The position numbers were made by a program, and so were the translations under genes. DNA of 64,000 nt from an uncultured Bacteroidales bacterium (GTDB lineage Bacteria > Bacteroidota > Bacteroidia > Bacteroidales > UBA932): the NCBI GenBank assembly GCA_947588835.1, contig CANPZS010000003.1, positions 1 through 64,000 on the forward strand, read 5' to 3'. The notes under the pieces were generated by a model that saw only the letters and a list, made by a program, of their open reading frames with translations, did not search any database and was not told where the DNA came from. Position 1 is the stretch's first letter; the number at the start of each line of letters is the position of its first letter. Positions 51,719-59,275 of this stretch are shown piece by piece.

Positions 51719-52318
51719 TCACATGAAAGTTTTTATGAAACGGTGCACCGTGCTCCTGTCCACGCCGCATATGTCCGCGATGCGGCTTTTAGGCACGCCG
51801 GACTGCAGCAGTTGCCTTATCTGCTCTCTTTTGGGATAAAGCTTGTACTTTGACGCATCGCTTTTCCGCCCCTTGGGCCGTCCGAGCACCTGTCCCTCGG
51901 CCTTTTTCCTGCAAAGGGCCTCCTTGGTCCGCTGGCTTATCAGGTTGCGTTCTATCTCAGCCGACAGCCCGAACGCAAACGCAAGCACCTTGCTCTGGAT
52001 GTCCTCGCCGAGACGATACCCATCCTTCACCGTCCACACCCGGCAGCCTTTGGTCATGCACAGATTCAGAATCTCCATGATCATGAACAAATTGCGTCCG
52101 AGGCGCGACAGCTCGGCACATATTATAAGGTCGTCTTCGCCTACCCTGTCCAACAATTTCCCGAGCGCCCGCTTGGCGTACGCCGTCGTCCCGCTGATGG
52201 TCTCCTCTATCCATCCGTCTATCGCAAGACCTTCCTTCCTGCAGAACTTCATAATTTCAAACCTTTGATTTTCAACAGTCTGTTTGTCACTGCTAACTCT
52301 TATGTATCCGTAGATCAT
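51719..52318 (-). CDS. Mpi-type (master DNA invertase family) serine recombinase
   Basis: MIYGYIRVSSDKQTVENQRFEI (catalytic Ser), ICAELSRLGRN, KVLAFAFGLSAEIERNLISQRTKEAL, C-terminal resolvase HTH (KSRIADICGVDRSTVHRFI). Confidence 0.94.
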   Translation of the reverse strand: MIYGYIRVSSDKQTVENQRFEIMKFCRKEGLAIDGWIEETISGTTAYAKRALGKLLDRVGEDDLIICAELSRLGRNLFMIMEILNLCMTKGCRVWTVKDGYRLGEDIQSKVLAFAFGLSAEIERNLISQRTKEALCRKKAEGQVLGRPKGRKSDASKYKLYPKREQIRQLLQSGVPKSRIADICGVDRSTVHRFIKTFM

Positions 52319-52344
52319 TGTATGACAATTTGTAATTAATGCGT

Positions 52345-52352
52345 CAAATATA
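52345..52352 (-). promoter_or_regulatory. -7 element (TATATTTG on minus strand) for the serine recombinase
   Basis: Exact TAnnTTTG reading towards the recombinase, about 27 nt from its ATG. Confidence 0.5.
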
Positions 52353-52364
52353 CGGTCGTATATT
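52347..52364. repeat. Palindromic GT-centred motif AATATACG-GT-CGTATATT, candidate recombinase crossover site
   Basis: Perfect 8-bp inverted arms around an asymmetric GT; shared right half (GGTCGTATATT) occurs inverted at 50149-50159. Confidence 0.55.
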
Positions 52365-53110
52365 CGCATCGCTTTTAGGTAGGAAGCTATTCAATTTCAT
52401 ATTTACCTTTATTTATATGAGACAAACACTCAAAAAAGTTATGCTCGCATTCATTACCATGTTTGCGGGCGTCGTTGCCTTTGCCCAGGTGACGACATCA
52501 ACCCTCAGCGGCCGGGTAGCCGACAAGAACGGCGAGCCTGTCGCAGGAGCCGCGATCGTCGCGGTGCACACGCCTTCAGGCACGCAGTACTATGCCGTGA
52601 CCAACGCCGAAGGCCGTTTCTCCATCAACGGTATGCGCACCGGCGGTCCCTACTCCGTCGAGGTAAGCTGCCTCGGCTTCAACAATGTCACCTACACGGA
52701 CATCACTCTCCAGCTCGCCGAAGCATATTTCCTCAACGCTTCGCTGTCGGATGACGCCGAGATGCTCAGCGAGGCCGTGGTCATCTCGACGGCTTCTTCC
52801 AAGTTCGCCACCGAGAAGACCGGCGCGGCTACCAACATCACCAGCAGGCAGATCACTTCGCTGCCCACCGTCAGCCGCAGCATCACGGACGTGACACGTC
52901 TCTCTCCCTACGGAGGAAACGGCATGACCTTCGCAGGCGCCGACGGACGTACCGCCAACTTCACCGTGGACGGAGCCAACTTCAACAACAACTTCGGTCT
53001 GAGCGACGGCCTGCCCGGCGGCGGCAACCCGATCTCCATCGACGCCATCGAGGAAATGCAGGTAGTTATCTCGCCCTACGACGTCCGTCAGACCAACTTC
53101 ATAGGCGGCG
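52354..53110. repeat. Long inverted repeat arm (TBDR2 5' region), partner about 49400-50159
   Basis: Direct comparison with the reverse complement of the TBDR1 5' region shows near-identity including leader, signal peptide and plug, with scattered single-base differences. Confidence 0.88.
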
Positions 53111-55719
53111 GCGTGAACGCCATCACCAAGTCTGGCACCAACACTTTCAAGGGAACGGCTTACGTATATCATCAAAACGAGAACATACAGGGTGACGCAG
53201 TGTACGGCGAACAGATTTCCGGCGCAAGGGCCAAGGACCGCACAACCACCTACGGATTCACTCTCGGCGGCCCTATCGTGAAGAATAAATTGTTCTTCTT
53301 TATCAACGCAGAAATGGTGAAAATACCCACCGTAGTAAACCGTTGGAGAGGTTCCGAGGACGGAGAAGCGGACGAGACCAATTATGTATCCCGTACGAGT
53401 ATTGAGGATCTACAGGCAGTTTCTGAATTCGTAAAGTCCAAATACGGCTACGACACGGGTTCCTGGACCGACTTCCCCGCCGACGAGAACAACACCAAGC
53501 TCCTCGCCCGCCTCGACTGGAACATCAGCGACAAGCATCATCTCGCTTTCCGCTATAACTACACGAACAATTTTTCATGGAGTTCTCCGAATGCTACTTC
53601 TATGGACGGAGGCACACGTTCTGCCTATAGCCGTATGTCCTTGTATTCCATGTCATTCGCGAATTCGATGTATTCAATGAAGAATCTCGTGAGCACGTTC
53701 TCTCTTGATCTAAACAGCCGACTGAGCGACAAACTTTCCAACCAGTTCCTCGCCACCTATTCCAAGCTTGACGATGTCCGCGGATCCAATTCCGACGAAT
53801 TCCCGTTCATTGACATCCTCGACGGTTCCGATGATGTGAACAACTATATGGCCCTCGGCTACGAACTTTTCACCTGGAATAATGCGGTGCACAATACGGT
53901 ATGGAACATCAAGGACGACCTCACTTATTATGCAGGGAATCATAAGATTACCGGAGGCGTCAGTGTGGAATACCAGATGGCAGACAACGCCTATATGCGT
54001 AACGGTACGGGATATTACCGCTACAAATCCGTGGATGACTTCCTTCATGGCGAAACTCCCGAAGTCGTCTGCCTCACCTACGGATACGACGGTGAAACCA
54101 ATCCCGCCGCACGCGTGCAGTTCTACAAGGCTGGCATCTACGGCCAGGACGAATGGAATGCCAGCGACCGCTTCAAACTTACCGCCGGCCTGCGCATCGA
54201 CGGACTGTTCTTCAACAACAACGACCTGATGACCAACAACGCCATTCTCCAGCTCAACTATTATCCCAAGTCCTATGGAAACGCGGAAACGCATATTGAC
54301 ACCGGCAAGTGGCCTTCCGCAGGCATTACCTTATCTCCTCGCATCGGCTTCAACTGGGACGTCCTCGGCGACAAGTCGCTCAAGGTACGCGGCGGTACCG
54401 GACTCTTCTCCGGACGTCTCCCGCTCGTGTTCTTCACCAACATGCCCACCAACAGCGGTATGGTACAGTTCCAAGCCCAGATAAACAGCAAGGAAGCAGA
54501 AGAAAAAGGCTTTGACATGACAGCCTTTAAAGGAGGTCTCGTAACCGACGCCGACGGCAAAGCGACTATAAAAGCCTTATATGACAGACTCATCAGTCTC
54601 GGATATCCCGAAACAATATCTCCTGAAGACGGTGAAGTCCCTTCATCCATTTCCGCAGTGGATCCAAAATTCAAGATGCCGCAGGTATGGAAGACATCCA
54701 TTGCGGTGGATTATTCGTTCCCCACGTCATTCCCATTCTCCGTCACGGCAGAAGGAATATTCAACAAGACGATAAACGGCGTATCCGTTTCCGACTGGAG
54801 CATGCTGCCCGTAGAAGGATACACACATTGGAAAGGCGCGGACAACAGACCTATCTATCCATCCAACTTCCGCACCACTACCAAAGCATTCGTACTTGAG
54901 AACACATCCAAGGGCTATGGCTGGTCAGCCAGCGTCACTCTCAACGCCCATCCGATCGACGGCTTGGGACTCATGGCGGCATACACCCATACAGTAAGCA
55001 AAGAGGTGACCGGCATGCCCGGCTCGGTAGCCGAATCTGCATTCACTTATGTGCCCACAAGCCATGGTCCCAACTACATAAAGCTCCACAATTCGCAATA
55101 TGTGACTCCGGATCGCTTTGTAGCATCAGCAACCATTGATGACAAGAGCAACAACCACTTCAGTGTCATCTACGAAACTTGGCGAGGCGGATACAGCTAC
55201 TCTTATATGTTGGCGAACGACATGAACGGTGACGGATATGGCTATGACGCCCTTTATATTCCTACTGACGAGGAGGTATCCTCCAACCAGTTCCGCTTCG
55301 TCAGCAACGACGACGCCACCCGGTTCATGGACTATGTCCACAAGGACAAATACCTGAGCAGGCATCAGGGCCAATATGCTGAACCTTACAGTGTATACAA
55401 CCCGTGGGTGCACAGAATAGATCTCAGTTACAAACACGATTTCAAAGTCAAGACTGGCGGCAGCACGAATATTCTCCAACTCAGTTTTGACCTAAAGAAC
55501 CTGCTGAACCTGTTCAATTCGAGCTGGGGCGTAAGCAAGCAGATCAATCCTGATATCACCGAGGCCAGAATTCTCAAGTATGAAAATACCGATGCCGACG
55601 GTTACCCTGTATTCTCAACTCCTAAAAAAGTTAATGGGGACCTCAAGACATTCACTCCGGTCTATTCGCTTGGCCAATGCTGGTATGCCTCTGTCGGGAT
55701 AAAATATATGTTCAACTAA
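52417..55719 (+). CDS. TonB-dependent receptor, Oar-like (TBDR2), paralogue of TBDR1
   Basis: Same signal peptide/CarboxypepD_reg/plug as TBDR1; diverges after NTFKGTAYVYH with interspersed identical blocks; ATG at 52417. Confidence 0.93.
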   Translation: MRQTLKKVMLAFITMFAGVVAFAQVTTSTLSGRVADKNGEPVAGAAIVAVHTPSGTQYYAVTNAEGRFSINGMRTGGPYSVEVSCLGFNNVTYTDITLQLAEAYFLNASLSDDAEMLSEAVVISTASSKFATEKTGAATNITSRQITSLPTVSRSITDVTRLSPYGGNGMTFAGADGRTANFTVDGANFNNNFGLSDGLPGGGNPISIDAIEEMQVVISPYDVRQTNFIGGGVNAITKSGTNTFKGTAYVYHQNENIQGDAVYGEQISGARAKDRTTTYGFTLGGPIVKNKLFFFINAEMVKIPTVVNRWRGSEDGEADETNYVSRTSIEDLQAVSEFVKSKYGYDTGSWTDFPADENNTKLLARLDWNISDKHHLAFRYNYTNNFSWSSPNATSMDGGTRSAYSRMSLYSMSFANSMYSMKNLVSTFSLDLNSRLSDKLSNQFLATYSKLDDVRGSNSDEFPFIDILDGSDDVNNYMALGYELFTWNNAVHNTVWNIKDDLTYYAGNHKITGGVSVEYQMADNAYMRNGTGYYRYKSVDDFLHGETPEVVCLTYGYDGETNPAARVQFYKAGIYGQDEWNASDRFKLTAGLRIDGLFFNNNDLMTNNAILQLNYYPKSYGNAETHIDTGKWPSAGITLSPRIGFNWDVLGDKSLKVRGGTGLFSGRLPLVFFTNMPTNSGMVQFQAQINSKEAEEKGFDMTAFKGGLVTDADGKATIKALYDRLISLGYPETISPEDGEVPSSISAVDPKFKMPQVWKTSIAVDYSFPTSFPFSVTAEGIFNKTINGVSVSDWSMLPVEGYTHWKGADNRPIYPSNFRTTTKAFVLENTSKGYGWSASVTLNAHPIDGLGLMAAYTHTVSKEVTGMPGSVAESAFTYVPTSHGPNYIKLHNSQYVTPDRFVASATIDDKSNNHFSVIYETWRGGYSYSYMLANDMNGDGYGYDALYIPTDEEVSSNQFRFVSNDDATRFMDYVHKDKYLSRHQGQYAEPYSVYNPWVHRIDLSYKHDFKVKTGGSTNILQLSFDLKNLLNLFNSSWGVSKQINPDITEARILKYENTDADGYPVFSTPKKVNGDLKTFTPVYSLGQCWYASVGIKYMFN

Positions 55720-55734
55720 TTGATTGAAAATCTT

Positions 55735-57594
55735 ATGAAAATCAAACACATATTCTTGATGGCGCTGGCAACCTCATGCTTGTTTGCAGGGTGCACCAAA
55801 GACGAAATCGGGACGCAGTTCAACAATCTCACGGTTGACAACAATTATCTCACCATCGGGATGGAGGGCGGCCGGCTTGAACTTAACGTGACGGCTACCG
55901 AAGCTTGGCAATTCGTCATTGATGAAAATTGGCCTCTGGAGTTTTCTTTCAACAAGGACGCCGCCGGCAAAACGATAAAGGCAAAGCACGACAAACATGG
56001 GAATTGCATCAACGACGAGGCAGATATCAAGTCCAAAACGCCAAGTTGGCTTGATGAACCGTCCGTCATGAGCGGCCAGGCCGGGACCACCAAAGTGGTT
56101 TTCGACATTCCGTCTACGGAATACGGGCGGGAGATTGAGATATCGCTCTATGCCGGTGACAGCAGACAATTCGTCAGAATACGTCAGGGTAGTATGGTTC
56201 CTGAGCTTGCCACGGCCGAACAAGTTATCGCCGGGCCGGACGGCAAGACCTATACGGTCACGGGGGTATGCCAGTCCATTACGAATACTTTATATGGCAA
56301 CTGGATTATAGCCGATGCGACAGGAAGTTTTACAATCTATGGTACGCTTGACAAGGACGGAAAACCACAAAATTTCACAAGCCTTGGAATAGAGGTCGGC
56401 GACATCATTACTGTACAAGGGCCGAAAACCACCTATGGTGGTTCAACGGTAGAGCTGGTTGATGTGACCGTTCTCAACATCGAAAAGTCCCTTCTGAAAC
56501 AAATTGATGAGGCTTCGACGATGGTCGTAAATGAAAACGGCGAGGATGTAAAGATTAGGTTTGCATATAAAGGAAGCGGTGTGTATGCAACGGTAGATGA
56601 AGACTGCCAGGGCTGGGTTTCCTATATGGATACGGAATTTATTCCGGGCAAAGTTACGATCTTCGAAAAAAATCCTGCCGATACGGCGATTGTGACGCTT
56701 CGGGTTGCACCGCTTGAGGATGCAGCGGTAACAGAACGGGAAGGAGTTGTCAAGTTCAAATCTTCTCTCCTGGGTGAAGAAGACGAAGTGGTTCAAACCA
56801 CCGTTGAGCTCACCATTCAGCAATTCGCCAGTGCCCGTCCCGGTACCCTTGAGACACCCTTCACGGTCGCTGAGGCCATCGAATACGTCACGGCTCTCGG
56901 CGGCGAGACCACGACGGACTTCTACGTCAAGGGCATCGTGTCCAAGTTCGCCGACAAAGGCGAGTTTGATGCCACAAAATATGGCAACGGCACGTTCTTC
57001 ATCTCGGACGACGGCGTCTACCATAATGACAAGACGCTCGATTTCGAGGCATACCGCGTGTCCTGGCTCGGCAACCAAAAGTGGGTGGCTGGCAACAAGC
57101 AGCCGGCTGTCGGCGACGAGGTGATTCTGTGCGGTCATTTGACGGTTTATTCAGATGGCACCCCCGAGACTGCAAGCGGGGCCTATGTCTACAGCGTGAA
57201 CGGCCTGACGGACGAAAACCACGGCTGGGGCACGCTCGAGGATCCATTCACTACACTGGGAGCCGTCACTGTCGCCAATGCGTTAGGGTCAGGTGTCACG
57301 AGCCAAAAGCCTTACTATATCGCAGGCAAGGTTTCCAAGGTTGTCGAGCTCAGCACAGACCACGGCAACGCTACCTTCTATATTTCGGAAGACGGCGTCT
57401 ACCACAACGACAAATCCATGGATTTCGAAGCATACCGCGTGCGGTACTTAGGTAACCGAGCGTTGCAGGAGGGGGACACCATTAAGGAGGGCGACGACGT
57501 GATCGTCTGCGGCCAGCTCACCCTTTACAACGAAACGGCCGAGACTGCGAGCGGCAAGGCCTATGTCTACAGTCTGAACGGAAAGACAGAGTAA
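55735..57594 (+). CDS. Lipoprotein with OB-fold-like modules, paralogue of 45090-46763
   Basis: Lipobox CLFAGCTKD; shared YxVTGxxxSIxNTxYGNW module and two DUF6359-like repeats. Confidence 0.78.
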   Translation: MKIKHIFLMALATSCLFAGCTKDEIGTQFNNLTVDNNYLTIGMEGGRLELNVTATEAWQFVIDENWPLEFSFNKDAAGKTIKAKHDKHGNCINDEADIKSKTPSWLDEPSVMSGQAGTTKVVFDIPSTEYGREIEISLYAGDSRQFVRIRQGSMVPELATAEQVIAGPDGKTYTVTGVCQSITNTLYGNWIIADATGSFTIYGTLDKDGKPQNFTSLGIEVGDIITVQGPKTTYGGSTVELVDVTVLNIEKSLLKQIDEASTMVVNENGEDVKIRFAYKGSGVYATVDEDCQGWVSYMDTEFIPGKVTIFEKNPADTAIVTLRVAPLEDAAVTEREGVVKFKSSLLGEEDEVVQTTVELTIQQFASARPGTLETPFTVAEAIEYVTALGGETTTDFYVKGIVSKFADKGEFDATKYGNGTFFISDDGVYHNDKTLDFEAYRVSWLGNQKWVAGNKQPAVGDEVILCGHLTVYSDGTPETASGAYVYSVNGLTDENHGWGTLEDPFTTLGAVTVANALGSGVTSQKPYYIAGKVSKVVELSTDHGNATFYISEDGVYHNDKSMDFEAYRVRYLGNRALQEGDTIKEGDDVIVCGQLTLYNETAETASGKAYVYSLNGKTE

Positions 57595-57622
57595 AGCCCA
57601 CGAGGCTTTGACCTGCATTTGC

Positions 57623-57656
57623 AAGGGGGTTGGCCCGCGGGGCCGACCCCCTTTTG
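57623..57656 (+). terminator. Strong intrinsic terminator of the TBDR2 unit
   Basis: AAGGGGGTTGGCCC..GGGCCGACCCCCTTTT hairpin plus T run about 30 nt after the stop codon. Confidence 0.85.
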
Positions 57657-57890
57657 CGTTTGGTTTCTTCCCGAAAAAAACTAAACCCGATAGCTTGACA
57701 AGTCAGGGGCTACCGGGAATCAACAATGCGAAAATAGTGTTTTTTTTGATTAATGCAAATGAGATATTCTGAATATCAGTCAATATTATCACAAGACCGC
57801 CTGCATCGCTATTATACGGCTTGCAATGGTGACACAAGAAAGACGATGACGCTCTAAAGATGCAGGGCATTGTCCGGCCTGCGGCAGCCG

Positions 57891-59042
57891 TTATTTCTTT
57901 ATCAGCCGGAGTGCCCAGCCGGCCAAGGGATTGGGAATGCAGTATAGCCCGCCGTTTTCCTGCATGTTGTTCATCGAAAAACGGATTCGGCGCTCAGGGT
58001 TGTATTTTTCCGTATAAACGGAAAGGCTCCGGCCGGAGGTGTTTCCCTCAGCTTTTACTTCTATCGGCACAGCCGCTCCGTCCACATCGATGAGGAATTC
58101 GATTTCCGCCCTTCCTTCCGAAACCCAATAGAAAGGCTTTTCGCCGTCCAGTTGCGGCAGCAGGGCCTGCAGGACGACATTCTCGGCCATTGCACCCTTG
58201 AACTCCGTATAGCCTGCATTCCGGTTCTGTATCACGTCCGCCCTGACTCCGGCCAGACGGCGGAGCATGCCGCAATCGCAGGCGTAGAGTTTGAAAGCCT
58301 CACGGTCTTCGTAGCCGCCGAGCGGTATGCCAGGCTTGGAGACATTGAAAATCTGATATACCAGGCCGGCATCGGCCAGCCACGCAATGGCGGATTCATA
58401 GTCCCTGGCCCTCGCTCCGGTACGGACGACGCGATAGATGAATTTCCTGTTTTCCTTGCTGAGCTGGGCAGGCAAGCTGCGCCAGACAGCGCGGATACGG
58501 GTCACTCCCTGCGGCTCCGCATATTTGGAAAAATCAACCTCGTCCAAATTCAAGATGTCCTGAAGGGCGGCGTCAATCTCGGCCATCCCCGCACCGTCCA
58601 GCATCAAGGATGCGCTCTCCGGCATTCCCCCGCAAATCTGATAGCGCCTGAATTCGGAAACGAGTCTGTTGAATATGACGACTGGAATGCACTCCGGCCC
58701 GTCTATACTGTCAACATATTCGAAAACTGACGGATCGGACATACGAAGGAATTCCCTGAACGTGACCGGATACATGTCAATCTTGTTCACCTTCCCTACC
58801 GGTACTTTCATCCGCTTGCGTCTGACTGCGACCCCGAGCAGCGACCCGGCTGCGATGATGTGGTAATCCGGAGCGTCTTCGCAGAAATATTTGAGGGCGT
58901 TGAAGACATCTTCGCTTTCCTGTATTTCGTCGAAGAAGACAAGTGTCCTGCCAGGCAGGAGCGGCACGTCGCTGTAGGCCTGCAGTTCTTTGATTACGCG
59001 GGCCGGCTCTTTGGAAATCCGGATATCCCGTCTGATTTCCAT
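57891..59042 (-). pseudogene. DUF4143-family ATPase lacking the N-terminal P-loop (truncated gene or unusual variant)
   Basis: TLVFFDEIQESEDVFNALKYFCEDAPDYHIIAAGSLLGVAV and DUF4143 C-terminus present; no GxxxxGK[ST] motif in the ORF or in overlapping upstream ORFs. Confidence 0.65.
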
Positions 59043-59049
59043 AAATACA

Positions 59050-59100
59050 CAAATAAGTGCCGAAATATGTGCAACGACAACACTTTTCTGCACTTATTTG
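59050..59100. repeat. 11-bp perfect inverted repeat CAAATAAGTGC..GCACTTATTTG
   Basis: Direct reading; 29-nt spacer; adjacent to a minus-strand TATATTTG at 59101-59108. Confidence 0.7.
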
Positions 59101-59108
59101 CAAATATA
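59101..59108 (-). promoter_or_regulatory. -7 element TATATTTG for the Walker-A-less DUF4143 gene
   Basis: Exact TAnnTTTG match on the minus strand. Confidence 0.45.
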
Positions 59109-59246
59109 GCGGATTTTGCCAAAATGCCAAGATTGTCCGCAGCGTTTTTTTTCAATTTGCCCTCAAAGAAGATCGGGCGCACTGACTTTTGAGCAAAATC
59201 AATGACAGATTTGAGTAAAATCTTTTCAAGATTTGAACATTTTTGA

Positions 59247-59254
59247 TATCTTTG
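59247..59254 (+). promoter_or_regulatory. -7 element TATCTTTG for the AAA/DUF4143 gene
   Basis: Exact TAnnTTTG match 21 nt upstream of the ATG. Confidence 0.5.
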
Positions 59255-59275
59255 CGGCAGACGAATCAGCGAGTT

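Noticed and set aside
51719-52318. Recombinase as part of a transposon or prophage
   Set aside because: No transposase, terminal repeats or phage genes nearby; flanked by metK and the receptor arms, and closest in sequence character to Mpi-type invertases.
46779-57594. Tyrosine-recombinase SusC/D shufflon
   Set aside because: No tyrosine recombinase in the window and the receptors are Oar-like without SusD partners; the resident recombinase is serine-type.
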